Source: Enoplosus armatus (lineage: Eukaryota; Chordata; Actinopteri; Centrarchiformes; Enoplosidae). Taken from it: 64,000 bases of DNA. Of this stretch, positions 32,660-44,979 are shown piece after piece. A program made the translations under genes and the position numbers. The notes under the pieces were generated by a model. That model was not told the origin of the DNA. It saw nothing but the letters and a program-made list of their open reading frames with translations, and did not search any database. Each line of letters starts with the position of its first letter. The first letter of the stretch is position 1. The stretch lies in the NCBI RefSeq assembly GCF_043641665.1, contig NC_092190.1, forward strand, positions 7,268,548 to 7,332,547, in the 5' to 3' direction.

Positions 32660-33330
32660 CATTCCTGATCCTGGCAGAAATATAAAGCACTGAATTATCC
32701 AAATAACAAAACTACTATTTTCCCTCTCACCTCTTTTATTTTGCCACGCAGATCATTTTTGTTTTATTTGCCAAGGTTTTGAAATATCAGTTTCTGAGTT
32801 TTCAATACAATGGAGGCATTCAAATATGACATTTTATTGAAATTTCAACAGCATCATCTCTTCCCCGAGAACTACACACCTTCAAGGGCTTTTTTTCCTG
32901 TTTGTATTCACACCGCCAATAGGAACGCTGAGGTGTCATAAGCCAGCATTGCACCTCTGCATGACATACAACAACAATAACAACAGCTACAACTGTCCGT
33001 GTTTTGTTCCATTTTTTTAGGCTGCTGTCACGAGCTGTTGTTTACACAGGTTACACAGGTTTCTAAAAATGTCTGTTGCTGGTGTTGCATTGGTTTTGAC
33101 CAATCAACATACACTTACACTTACTTAATCGTAGTGACTTTGGCAGATAGTTGTACAAACTTTTCAGTGCTGTTGAGCTTTTTAAATGTAATATTTAATG
33201 CATTATAAGCACCAGAAACGAAATGTCATCTATTTCAACCATTTATTTCAATTGTTATTCTAAACATGAGCAAATAAAACCAAAACTATCTTCATAGATA
33301 GCTACTACTAGTGATAAATAAGCAACAAAA
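32660..33330. other. no gene seen
   Basis: AT-rich unique sequence; nothing recognised. Confidence 0.5.
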
Positions 33331-33333
33331 AAA

Positions 33334-33338
<5 letters not shown>

Positions 33339-33389
<51 letters not shown>
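33339..33389. repeat. (TA)25 tract
   Basis: Perfect alternating TA run, self-complementary and therefore capable of cruciform extrusion; length likely variable. Confidence 0.98.
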
Positions 33390-33392
<3 letters not shown>

Positions 33393-33441
33393 TAAACTGA
33401 CCCTTGAAGGCATCATGATCTAATCTGACATAGTGACCTGG

Positions 33442-33756
33442 GCTGCAACTTACAATTATTTTGATTATAGACTAATCTCCTGATTATTTTCACGATTCAT
33501 TGATTAATCATTTTGTCTATGAAATAGGAAAGTGAAAAATGCCTGTTACAATTTCCCACAGCCCAAGGTGACATCTTCAGAATCTTGTTTTGTCCAGCCA
33601 ACAGTCAAACACAAAGATATTCAGTTTACAATTATATAAAACAAAAGTAGCAACTTCTCACACATGCCTGGCATTTTTGCTTCAAAAAATTACCAAATTG
33701 ATTATTCAATTATTGAAATAGTTGTCTACCAATAAATCAACTAATTGTTGCAGCTG
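33442..33756 (+). mobile_element. fish MITE with GCTGCAAC ends
   Basis: The left end GCTGCAACTTACAATTATTT and the right end, reverse-complemented, AGCTGCAACAATTAGTTG form terminal inverted repeats. Internal AATTTCCCACAGCCCAAGGTG, CAGTTTACAATTATATAA and GCATTTTTGCTTCAAAAAAT match a very common fish MITE as remembered. The string GTGACC occurs just outside both ends (33434-33439 and about 33756-33761), consistent with a decayed target duplication. It is about 310 bp and non-coding. Superfamily assignment (hAT-type is likely) is inference. Confidence 0.8.
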
Positions 33757-33759
33757 TGA

Positions 33760-35200
33760 CCGTATGATCTGGACATAACAGCCATCTTCAGCCACCATGT
33801 CAGTCATCTAGTGCCTGATAATGTGGTATTTAATGGTTACACTGAAATAGCAGAGGAATTGCAGTCTTTCCTCATCAAAGTTAAAGACTCATGTTCTCCT
33901 TTTCCGTCCTCTTCCCACGACTCAAAATGTATTTTCCCATCCCTCACCAGAGTTCTGTAGTTCTCTGGCACTTCCCTCTGAGCCATGAGCGCTACTGAGA
34001 GAGTAAATTAATTTTCCTCGTAGACCAGAGGGCTTAATTCACTTACATTCCCTGGAGCTCATTGCAGGCCGGCCTCAGTGGAGCTAGCGAGGGGGCCCAG
34101 TGTGTGGTTGGGCTGGTGAGGAGATCCAGCAGAGCTCTTCCCGTTAGGTGAGCCTTGCTGTCTTCGCTCCCCACCTCCGTGCATCAAACATCTGCCTGTC
34201 TCTCTCTGACATCCCCCAACTCCCCTTCCATCTTCTCCCCCATCTCATCCCCTGGACCAGGGGAGAAGCTGCCCCTCTTTTCCACCCCACCTCCTCTCTC
34301 CCTTCCAGCTTCCTTCATCCCCCACTCATCCTCCTCCTGCAGTCAGAGAAGAGACGCTTCCCTCATTCTCCTTTTCGTAATACAAGCCTCAATTATGCAT
34401 AAACTCGTCAATTTGGCCGTTCAAAGAGGAATGACATGGAATCCAGTGGAGAGGGCTGTCTGAAGATATATCTCAGACGGTGACAACGGGAAGCTTAATG
34501 CATGTCTTAGTGACTGTCCTGTCTCTCACGCCCACTCCCGTGTGACCCATCCTCACAATCACATTATTAAACATATCTGATAGAACTTAAACCCAGCCAG
34601 CAACTGAAATGCCACAATCCACCCCCGTGATATATTTTTACATCTGCCAACTCTGCTGCTGCTCGTTAGCCGGGCTTGAATTTCTTGACCTCAGATTTCC
34701 ACCAGCCTGTTGAAATCAGCATTATCTAAAGCTGGGGTGAACCCCACTCCGAACAGCCATCAAAGCTGTTGTTGATATTTTATTATTGTGGTACACAATG
34801 TTTGGCTCCAAGCTTCATTGCATTTACCTCTTTCCCCCTTGTCTTCTTGCATGTTTAAATGAGACTGTGTGAGAGAGACCACCCCAGCCTCTGCTGTCTT
34901 GTTCTCTCTATCTTCCCCTCTATTTTTTTCCTTTCATCTGAGTCCAACTGTACCTTCTCGGTGAGACGACATGAGTAAATGGTTCTGTCAGACCTCCTGA
35001 GTGGATTAAAGTAGCCTTCAATTACCTTCATCATTGACCTAAGAAGCTGGTTAACTGCAAAATCCTTAACCCTAAACTCAGCCATTGTACGCTCTCATTC
35101 AGTCTTACACACACGGGGTGACAAACACACATTTGTGTTCACAACATTATAAAGGGGATAAAAATGAGTCGGAAATATCTATAATGAAAAAATAGGTTAG
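33760..35200. other. no gene seen; pyrimidine-rich stretch
   Basis: Holds a C/T-rich stretch at about 34195-34345 that produces overlapping proline/serine-rich spurious frames. The remainder is unique, with GCTTAATTC and AGTAAATTAATTTTCC cores near 34003-34040. Confidence 0.5.
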
Positions 35201-35209
35201 GGCTAAAAT

Positions 35210-35780
35210 AATTCATTCTGGAAGTTTCCCTTTTTTCCGATTTTGGTTGAGATCAAAGCGTGGTTTCAGGTCTAATTAACCAAACGAATGCAGATCCCAG
35301 ACCTTCTGGCTGCGGGTAAGGCCTTGGAGGGATCCCTCGCTGAAAATCCACATCAGATTTAAATAATTAATATGACACCTTGAGCTCTGCAGAGAAAGAG
35401 GGGCTCCATGTTGGAGTTTAGAACAATGTCACTGCCAAGTGTAATGCTGTTTGTCTCCATGAAAATGAGCAGGGGAGAAAGCAGCCACTCCATTGTACGG
35501 CCTCCTTGGCGGATCAGGGGACTGCTCTCTCCTTTGTCATGCTAACGGGGAGCTTTAAGGGGCCGTTGGTAAAGAAGGCCTGCGGCCTGCGCTCCATTCC
35601 TGGCTGGGCCGGGCTGAGGCAAGCTGGGCCCGGCTCTGGGGACTTGGAGCTGGGGTCATTTTATGGTTTTTAATCCTCTTAATCCTCGTTAGAAGGGGCT
35701 TGGTGGAGACAAATCCGCTCCCAGAGGTCCTTAGGATTCAAACGCTGCGCTTGAGCAACTGTATCATTTGATAACAACAA
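35210..35780. promoter_or_regulatory. candidate conserved noncoding element
   Basis: Long repeat-free block containing AGGTCTAATTAACCAAACG, CAGATTTAAATAATTAATATG, then GC-rich sequence (GGCCTGCGGCCTGCGCTCC, GGGCCGGGCTGAGG near 35577-35622) and TTTTTAATCCTCTTAATCC with three TAATCC-type (bicoid/OTX-like, TAATCC) sites at about 35670-35688. Resembles a developmental enhancer; target gene unknown. Confidence 0.43.
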
Positions 35781-36099
35781 TGGTGGAGGATCGAGAGAGA
35801 AAGGAAGAGGGACAGACGGGGAGAGAAATAGGAAGAAAGATAGAAATCAACATCGTGATTGAGAGATATAGATTTTTATCTTTGCCCTCTGGTTATTAGC
35901 TCTCCTCCTTATTGATTACCTCTTGCACTTTTGTCTGTCGAAGTTTGTGTCAAGGTGAATAAACCGTGCCAGATCCATGACACATGCACACGTAAACACT
36001 TGGTCTGAGTCTCATGCTAATGACCCTTATGTTGCCCTGTGGTCCATAAAGAAATGCAGTGCGCTCTTGGTTCCCCGTGTGGACAGCACAGGGGCCCGT

Positions 36100-36540
36100 T
36101 TTCAGAGCTCGGAGAGACTGGGGAGCCAGGGATAATCCAGAGGGCCCTATTCAAATTAATACACTCCTGTTAACCTCATCTCAGACAAGCTCTCTTCATT
36201 ATCACTCAATTAAAACTGCATATTTGAACAGGCCTGGGCTGGAGAGGCCTCAGACTGTCTGAGCTTAGTGACCGAACAGTCAAGCTAGGGGCCACAGTGG
36301 GGCATAAAAACTCTGATCAGGACAAACAGGGGTGTATAGTACACTTACTAATCAGAAAGGTGTGTGATTGTGACAAGGAGAGACACAATATACCAGCTGG
36401 AGTTCTAATAAATAATTACCAGATATTAGAAGGAGATTAAGGCTTATTTTGCGCTTGCACCATGTGAAGAAAAGTAATGTCATCCTTTTTTGTGATTATG
36501 CTTTGTGGCTAAAATTGCATCTTTGACATGGATTGAATGA
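36100..36540. promoter_or_regulatory. candidate conserved noncoding element
   Basis: Contains CTATTCAAATTAATACACTC, TCACTCAATTAAAACTGCAT, then, after a weaker middle part, GTTCTAATAAATAATTACC and GGAGATTAAGGCTTATTTTG. TAAT cores cluster, no repeats present. The open frame at 36059-36262 is unrecognised. Inferred. Confidence 0.35.
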
Positions 36541-39485
36541 CGCAGCTGAAATGTGAGGCTTGGTATTTCATTGCTTTTCTTAAATGCCAGGTTCAGGATT
36601 CTACATTTCAGTTGGGCAGAGAAACACCCGGCTCCTATACTGAAAAATACTTCATTGCAGACAAGATTCTGGCTTCTCTGTCATTTCTAATTGAAAGAAT
36701 ATGACAGGGGACGGTTAGCCTGAGTCACAACTGCCCGTGGCTCACCGAGGAACCCAAACATAGTCTACAACGCTCCTTTTGTGGAGAATGACATGAGACA
36801 ATGTGAGTTTGTGGTCTGCCGTTTTCTGACGGCAGAAACCAAAGCATGGAATGAAGCAGAGGAAAAGAAAAATGCTGAGGGAGAAAAAGTGAACTGATGG
36901 TATGTTACAGAGCTTTAGTCTTTAAGACGACATTTTCCTTTTGTATTTAACTGCTCTCTTGTTCTTGTTTCATGTTTCTGAATTAGCACATACTTCTTTG
37001 CATGATGTCTCTCGGTTATTTGCTGTCCTCTTCCTCAACTCCTCCTTTCTTGTTTCTCTTCCTCTCACTGCCCACCAGCTCTTTCCCGCTAATGTACCCA
37101 GAGTGGAGTATGGGGTTGAGCACCTTCAGCGTTGAGCCCTGGTGTGGGAACAGGCTAGCTGTCTGTATTCTGCATATAGCCTGCAGCCAAAACAACAACC
37201 ACAAGTCTGGCCTGTCTGCAGAATGCCAGGACTGTTTAGTGGTTGGCAGCCTCCAACACACAAGGGGTACACTGCTGTCATTCGCTGGGAAGAAATGCTT
37301 GAGATCCCAAATTCCACAGACAGGGCACAAGTTACTTGGAATGAAGAGGGTATATCACTCCCCCATTTTGCATACGTAATGTTGGTCTTGGATGATGATA
37401 GTCCGCGGGTACTTGCTTCATGGCTGAAACTTCAAAAGTGGGGTGGGCTAGCCGAGAGCAGCTGGAAATTTACGCCCGAGCAAATCTGTAAATCGTTCTT
37501 TAAAGGTTTCAGAACCACTACATCTGCTCCTTTAAGTATCTGGTGTCAGGTAGTTTATTTGGTGAGGCGTTAATGTGAACTGCTGCCTCCTGCTGCCAGA
37601 AGGTTTTTAACCAAATTTGGAGTTGGCCCTCAGTATCCCATAATCCAGTGATGGTTGGTGAGTTGCCCAATGAAACATTCAGGCAATCCGTATCCACTTA
37701 TGAATTTAGGAAACATCATGTGATTATGTCATATTTACCAGGTATTTGAATTCAAATCGTCATTAGTCAGTGGTTGATATATGAATTGATACAGACCAAA
37801 AATACTGCAATATGTAAATAATAATAATAAAGGGCATGAACTCCAATATTTGCCTGAATTGTCCATCACTTAACAGATAGATGGAAATAAACTTAATTTA
37901 TCATGGAACATCTAAGAGTTGAACACTTACCATTTCAATCAATCAAATAGTGAGGACAACTTTCTTGTGATAAACTTGGACATTTCTGATTTTACAACAT
38001 CATGAGGGCCTTCCAAATTAAAACATCAAGCCCCTGAACTCGGACATAGCTTAGGTTATGACTGAAGGCACAAAGAGAAGACATTAGTACTGGACTCGAT
38101 AAGCGAAACGTTCTTGCACTCCAGAAAGACGACAGCCTGTGAAAGAACTGTGCTGGCACCCTCTGATTGGTGATTTTTCTCGAACTTTGTTTATATAAGT
38201 ACAGTGTGGTACTGGTGCTATTTGTCTACATGAATTTTACATGAGGAAGTGTTGTTAATAAAGATTTCAGAAATATCAAAAACAACAGCATCCACACGCC
38301 TAACGTTCTGACACGTTTTAAATTTCTTGCTAGAAAAAGTAGCTGTTATTCATTTCTTTTAAAGCTTCATAATAAATAATTATTGTGAGTAGCACGAGAC
38401 TACAACTTGAAGCCCACTAATGAAATGAATTCCCAGTGTCTACAGAGTTCACAGTGCAAGTTTGACCCTGTTGTCCTCTCCACAGTAACGGCTAAAACTA
38501 AAAAGACCATTCGGAGCACCAGATTGCAGTTTCCATCTGGTGGATTTGCCGTGCGACACAGGAAGACGTGTGAACATCTTTTTCGTAATTGCGGTTTCAT
38601 AAAGAACGGCCGTGTCATTTGTTACGCTGCACACACATTGTTTCAAACTGTGGCTTGTTTTCCTTTGTCAGGCCCTAAGTCCTAACTCTACATTCTTTGA
38701 TCAGGGCTGCGTTCACCACCCTCGTGTTTCTATAGCCTTTGAGAAAGACAAACACAGGCTAGAAACCTGTGTAATGAGCATAGTGTGCGTGCTTGTGTGT
38801 ACGTGCGATTTATGAATCCGAGTTCATTTCAAACACTTGGTTCTTACTGGGAGCGCAGCTGAGAGTGGAAACACTGCTTGTTGGTGTGCGTGTGTGTGTG
38901 TGAGTATTGATGTGTGTTTCCATGTGCGTTGACAGCCTTTGAGCCAGTTCTCGCCTTCACTAAAAACGCTTAGGGCACAAAGCAGCCTTCCCCCCTCTGC
39001 TCCTGAGCACAGGCCCTGCTCTCGCTCTCTGACAGGAGCTGAAGGTAAGCACCAAAGACATCCTGACACACGCGCGTAAAAGCACTTTTGATGCGGGGAA
39101 AATGGACCGCTTTGCAGTGTACAAATAACAGCAAAATGTCAACAGAACGAGGCGAGTCCGACGGGAGGCAACAACACAAGCCAGGTTCAGATGATATTAC
39201 AGCGAACAAAACATGAGCATCAACCACCAAAGGCCCTTTGCTTGTCTATCTCGATCTTCACTTTGTTTTGACTTTGTCTGTTTATCAAGCCATCCTTTTC
39301 TTCCGCGTTCAATCAAAAATGTGATAACGTACAGGAACATGACAAAGGAAACACAAGGGAAAAACAAACATAGAAAAATAAACATTTTTGCCAACAGAAT
39401 AATGATAATTATTCATTAATCTATAAAAAACTTTTATTTTTTGTAGGTAAATTACTTATTAACCATTAATAAAACCATTAGTTAC
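36541..39485. other. no gene seen
   Basis: Overlapping open frames on both strands at 37002-37573 (up to 143 codons) have no recognisable product. Unique sequence otherwise; a candidate 9-nt microexon at 39036-39044 is described under findings. Short (ATA)n run near 37820. Confidence 0.45.
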
Positions 39486-39488
39486 AAC

Positions 39489-39490
<2 letters not shown>

Positions 39491-39565
<75 letters not shown>
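39491..39565. repeat. (TATC)n tetranucleotide microsatellite, 75 bp
   Basis: Uninterrupted run of about 18-19 TATC units; an excellent candidate for length polymorphism. Confidence 0.99.
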
Positions 39566-40005
39566 TTGCTAAAGCATTTTCACATTTAACCTCTTAACTC
39601 TCCTCTCATCAGGATGACTCTGCCATTTTATCTGCCTGCTCTCCTCACCCGGGTGTATTTACCTGTCAACCTATATCTCCACATGTTCCCTATAGCTCCT
39701 CAACCCTGCAACACCTCCCCCATCTGTCTGTCTGTGCTGTTTTTTCCTGTGATGTGTGTTTGGTGAGGGACTGGGTTCAGGGCTCAGCGATTCTCTGGTA
39801 GATATGTGTCTGCTCTAACCCAGGGCTACACCTGTAGGTCACTGCAGGGGGACGCTAATCCCTCAGCTGCCCACTAATACTGATGATCTGCATCTGAAAC
39901 CCTCTCCCCTGGGAGTGTGGGAGTGTGTGTGCCTGTTATTGGTGTGTGTGTGTTTGGTTGTGGGGGCTGACAGATGAGGCAACAGGGGGCCCAGCAACCC
40001 GTGTC

Positions 40006-40010
<5 letters not shown>

Positions 40011-40040
<30 letters not shown>
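40011..40040. repeat. (GT)15 microsatellite
   Basis: Perfect GT run preceded by GTGTCTGTCT. Confidence 0.97.
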
Positions 40041-40042
<2 letters not shown>

Positions 40043-42620
40043 TATGGGGGATGGGAGAAATTATTTCATTCTGCGTGTGAGTGTTTACGCGTGTATATGC
40101 GAGTGCGAGCGAGGGTGGAGCTATCTTTAAGGGATGCTGGGAGGGTAACTGGTCCGTTTTCCTTGGCCTCCACCTTCAGAAGGGCCTCGGATGCTCAGAT
40201 CCTGGACTGAATAATTTGTCACCTATTTACATGGAGCCAAGAAGTGGAGAAATGGCATGAGCAGGTGGTATGTCTCTCTCTCTCCCTCTTCCTTGTGCCA
40301 TAAACAGATGTGTCTGGCGGAGAAACATCCCCCCATCCATCCTCGTCTTCTCCTGGGGCTCTCTTCCAATGCTTCGCACTCTTTTTGTCTAAGATAAGAA
40401 GGCAAATAATCACCGCTCAGACTTTGTCTTGCAACCACTAGAGAGGCAATAACGAGAATTAGTGTTTCTGCTGTGATGACACACAATGTACCTGCTAAAG
40501 GTTTATACAAAAAATTGACATTTAGTATAGCGTGGATAATGGGCTCCATACATGACAGCATTACACAGGCAAGAGCGAAAAATTCAGTCAGACGTAACAT
40601 CAAAAAAAATATATATATTATTCAAGGTTAAGGTAACAATCAGCACATTAAAATAAAGTACTCATGGTCAATGTTGCTGATCTTTAACCAGCAGCTATAT
40701 GTTGGATGTTCAGTAAAATACAGCACGCCGTTTGGTCCTGCGAGCGTTTTGACCACCAACACAATGATAAACAGGTCGGTTCACAGCGACACAGTTTAGT
40801 GACAAATCAACTACAAACCCAGTTTTCAAAAAACAAGTGAGTGAGTGAAACTTCTCTACAGCCTGTTCCACTGACAAACATGTTCATCAACAACAGCAGT
40901 AACACACTGGTTTATATTTAACATGTACATAAGTGATGCTGCAGTTTAAACAGACTGTGTTTTACCTGTGAAGTAGACCCGTGAGTGATCAACTGTGCAT
41001 GACCGCGTGGAGAATACAGAACGGACAGAAATGTTCGCACATGACACGTAGCGGTAAGGGCCGTGTGCCACAGACGATGTGCGCTCCAGTGCACGTGACT
41101 CCCCCGTCTCCCCCGGTGATTAGGCGCTTGAACACCGGTGTTATTTTTACACTGTGATTATGGGGGTATTATTGTAGCAATATCATTTGCAAATGTGTGT
41201 TGAGAGTTGAGAAACTATGTCTCGATCCGTATGTGCATACTCAGATTTGTGAATGTGCACAGGAATCTGAAAATGTGCATTTGATTTGTACACGTTTAGA
41301 AGAATCATGCTTGTTTCTTAACAGGCCCGATAATAAAACGTGTGACCACAAATATTATTATATTATAACTGATCAAACAGATCACAGTAACAGGTAGCTG
41401 AAAATGACTGAAAGGCTTAACAACCTCTTAGGTTTTACAACATGTTTACTGACAGTGATTGTGATGTAATAACCATTTATCACTAACTTCACTGAACATA
41501 ATTAATAATCATAACAGCCACTCCCCTTGCCCGTTACAATATATTTACAGTCAAATATTTACACTGGTAGTGGTAAGAAAAATTCCAAATGTTTGGGAGG
41601 AAACGATGGAGGGAAAGAAAGTTGGTTATGAGGCGGCGAGAACAGGGGTAGCGTTACATGATTAGGTGCGCAGTTGGAAAAAAGGTGATTGGGTCTGTCC
41701 TCAGGCTACCTAACTCCATGCTCACACCCACACCCACACACACATAAATGCTAGTACAGCATGCTAATCATATTTCACCCCAATCACTAAACACACATTC
41801 ATATTTGAAGGTTTATCCCAGGCGGCCTTTTCAAATTATTATGTATGTGATTCCAACCACACAGAGCACAGAAAGTGTTTACTCTCTTTATTGAGGCGCT
41901 GGATAAGTTGAGAGCAGAAGCTAAGTGTACTACAGTCTATGGCAGAAGAATAAACATTTTCCTTTATAGCCTGAGGACCCACTTTTCATCTGTCAAGCAT
42001 GTTTTAATAATTAATCTGTTTAATACACACACAGCATCTGCTGGGTACAACTCCCATCCTCCCATTCAAACTGACTAGCACAGCTGCCACTGTTTGGGTG
42101 TACTGTACAGGTCTGGAATATGATAAGATGTTTTTTTTTTTTATCCTTTGCAATACACAGACAGAATACTGCTATGCATGCTGACATACAGTATATAGAC
42201 ACACATGCACGATACTTGTATATGCACACACTCCTGCAAAATAGTTTATGCTGAAGGGGTGAAGCCCTAACTGTGGGCCTACTTTCCCTATGTATTTCTC
42301 CTTGGTGAGGAGGCCAAATGGGGATTGTGTAAATTAAATACATTTCTTTTTCCGGCAGCAGAGAGAAATGATGCCAGATTAAGCCCATGAATATATACAT
42401 GGGCCTGGGCTGACCTGTCTCCAGACGCCTGATTTCCCTGGAGGGGTGCTGACATGGTGAGGGGCTCCAGGGGTGTGTAGGTGTGTGTATGCATGTGTAT
42501 GTGTGTGCACCTCAGACAGAGGTGAGGAGATCTCTTGAACAGGTCCAAATTGAGCTTAATCTCATTCCTCATTGTGCTGGAACAGGAATGAAATTGCACA
42601 ATTGCACTTTAATCGACGAT
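40041..42620. other. no gene seen
   Basis: Contains an unusual hydrophobic reading frame on the minus strand (ATG at 40600, about 125 codons; see findings) and CpG-bearing sequence around 40985-41130. Other open frames are unrecognised. No transposable element family seen. Confidence 0.45.
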
Positions 42621-42624
42621 CGAA

Positions 42625-42700
42625 CACCCTCTCCCCCTCCTCCCCCACCTCCTCCTCTCCTCTCTCTCTCCTCCTTTTTCGTTTCTCTTGCTCTCTCTGT
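42625..42700. repeat. polypyrimidine tract
   Basis: Almost pure C/T on the plus strand (CCTCTCCCCCTCCTCCCCC, then CTCTCTCTCCTCC), with a few isolated purines. Long homopurine-homopyrimidine DNA of this kind can form triplexes. Spurious proline/serine and arginine/glutamate-rich frames cross it. Confidence 0.85.
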
Positions 42701-42829
42701 CTCTTTGTGTCCTTGGCCCTAAATTCCTTACATGGGCCGGTGGGCATGATTGCCTGTTAGTCTCTATTTTCTCCTCTTTTCTTTTTGTTCCAATGGAAGC
42801 ATCTAATAATGTCTGTTCAAGCAATCAGG

Positions 42830-42975
42830 AGGTTAATGTGGTAAGGATAAGGGCAATCATAAACCAATAAAGGCCATCCGGATGCCCCGTTTCTCTTTCA
42901 TTCCACGTCTAATCCTGGGAGATTGTGATTTCGGGAATCCTGTGCTGCATCCGTTGCACTGGAGCGCGTCTCCAT
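42830..42975. promoter_or_regulatory. candidate conserved noncoding element
   Basis: Repeat-free block with GGAGGTTAATGTGG, GGGCAATCATAAACCAATAA (CCAAT and TAAA cores), CCATCCGGATGCC and CCGTTGCACTGGAGCGCGTC. It ends just before a CA array at 43016. Inferred. Confidence 0.33.
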
Positions 42976-43012
42976 CATGGACAGGAAGGATTCAGTCCCT
43001 CCCCTGGGGTTG

Positions 43013-43015
<3 letters not shown>

Positions 43016-43054
<39 letters not shown>
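43016..43054. repeat. (AC)n microsatellite
   Basis: Perfect run of about 19 units. Confidence 0.98.
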
Positions 43055-43058
<4 letters not shown>

Positions 43059-44430
43059 GTCATTTACGCCACACAGGTGCTTCTGATTATCTAAGGTAGG
43101 AAACCTTTGCTCAGTTGAATATTAGCCATATGAGGAACATTTGCCTTTCCAAGAGTAGAGAGAGAGCGAAAAATCCCAATCCTCACAGAGCGATCATATT
43201 CAGCAGTTTGCCTTTTTGGTTCTCTCCCTGAGACATCGTTCGCAAAATCAAACAAACCACAGTCTCCACGCGAATCTATTTTTGTTACGAGTGAAACAAG
43301 TTGAGGACAACATCTGACTCCACTAAACTAACAACGACAGTGTAAGGATTACAGAGATCCGTGTCAGTAACCACAAAGAAACAGCCGATACGGTTGACTG
43401 CAGCTCAACCCTTAAGTCAACAGTCTTCCATTTACGCGATGATATCAGAGGAAGAAAACCTGTGGCAGCAACAAAGATGCGAACACTGATACCATTCAAT
43501 GTTTAGAAGTTGTAAAATAGCACCCAACTACTTCAGCAAATTGGATTTTTTTTCTCCAGAAATATTATATATTGTTATTTGGTTACATGTACAGTTAAAA
43601 CGATGTATTGTTAACAGCGGCTGGATTCTGTACATGTGTGTAATAGTACAATTATTGTAAAACACACATTTCTTACAGTAATTTAATAGTTTAACAGCAT
43701 TATACTCACATTGATAATGATTTATGCTGGTCCAAATGCAAACATAATGAAAGGAAAACGTGTTGAAAAACATACACCGAGATCCGTCCTTGTTACAGAT
43801 TTAGAGAAGAAAAAAAAATGCAGGTACTTGAGCCGTGTAAAATTTGTTGATTTGTTGCTCAAGGTGTTGGAACAAAACAATGCAACAAAGGTTCCCAGGC
43901 TGTTGTATCTGGGGTGGATGTACTCATTATGGCCCATAATGAAGGGCCCTGCTTACCGCTGTGCATCTACTCAGCAACACTGACGACCTACACACACACA
44001 CTCACACACATACATTCACAGGCCAGGCCGCTGCCAGGCTGTCAAGTCCAAAAATAATTAGGCATCAAAATGAGTTTCCCTGTTTTTTTTTCCTCCCCTT
44101 GTTCGTTTTATTCATGTGCTGGAACTCGGGAGACTGGCTAATGCAGTTAACATGCTCTCATCATGAATTTTCATTACACCATTACATGGGTACATTACAA
44201 GAGCAGGGGAGCTGCGACTACAGGGATGCCATCAACATGCACACACTGACAGAAACACACACACACAGACACAGAAATCCCAGACACGTAAACTCCTGCA
44301 TTTATTCAGATGAACAAATGCATAGAAAGGTGCTGTATTTCTCTGCTTTGCAATATGTGTGATATATGTGCCTTTTTGAAACACAACTGCCTTACATTAT
44401 TGGTAAAGCTACAGTATTTGGTAAGAAGTG
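43055..44430. other. no gene seen
   Basis: Unique sequence. A short inverted repeat CATTATGG-C-CCATAATG lies at 43925-43941. CA-rich patches occur near 43990-44010 and 44240-44275. Confidence 0.5.
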
Positions 44431-44433
44431 TAG

Positions 44434-44977
44434 TTAAAGAAATAGTTCGACATTTTGGTAAATATGCTTATTCACTTTCTTTTTGAGATCTAGATGGCCA
44501 CTTATATCTGTCCATTAAATATAGAGTTACAGCCAGCAGATGGTTAGCTTAGCTTAGCATAAAGACTGGAAGCAGGGGGAAACAGCTAGCCTGGTTCTGT
44601 ACAAAGGTAAAAAATCCAGCACCTCTAAAGCTCAGTAATTAACACATTATATCTTGTTTGTTAAATTTGTACTTGGCTGGGTGCAGTGACTTCCTGGAGT
44701 CTTGTCATCACCATGGGGTTGCCAGGCAACCAGCAGAGACTCGCCCAAGAAGTAGTCCCACACTTACCCCTGTAAGACACTTATAGTGAGTTTTAGAGGT
44801 GCTGGTAAGCAGATTTTGTTCCCTTTAGACAGTCTGGCTAGCTATTTCCCCCTATTTATGCTAAGCTAACTGGCTGCTTGCTGTAGCTTTGTATTTAACA
44901 GACAGACATAAGACTTGTATCAATCTCGCATCTAACTGCCCAATGGTATTTCCCAAAATGTTGAACTCTTGCTTTAA
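44434..44977. mobile_element. 544-bp TTAA-flanked foldback MITE
   Basis: The left end is TTAAAGAAATAGTTCGACAT. The right end, reverse-complemented, is TTAAAGCAAGAGTTCAACAT; both continue with TTTTGGNAAATA. Sub-terminal inverted parts are also present: GGTTAGCTTAGCTTAGCATA on the left pairs with the TATGCTAAGCTAACTGGC segment on the right (about 44858-44875), and AAACAGCTAGCCTGG pairs with a decayed GTCTGGCTAGCTATTTCC. TTAA at both ends suggests piggyBac-like target duplication. Very common in percomorph fish; no coding capacity. Confidence 0.85.
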
Positions 44978-44979
44978 GT

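Noticed and set aside
34190..34400. Proline/serine-rich overlapping frames
   Set aside because: They follow a C/T-rich low-complexity stretch and are open in two frames together.
37002..37573. Overlapping 125- and 143-codon plus frames and a 104-codon minus frame
   Set aside because: No recognisable domain and open in several frames at once; likely a stop-poor stretch.
6006..41097. Scattered CACGTG E-boxes outside the right edge (near 3467, 6021, 16925, 20797, 28037, 31969, 41092)
   Set aside because: Several sit in CA/TG-rich DNA, where CACGTG arises easily, and none is clustered.
42562..42824. Arg/Glu-rich and Ser/Pro-rich frames on both strands
   Set aside because: They arise from the polypyrimidine tract at 42625-42700.
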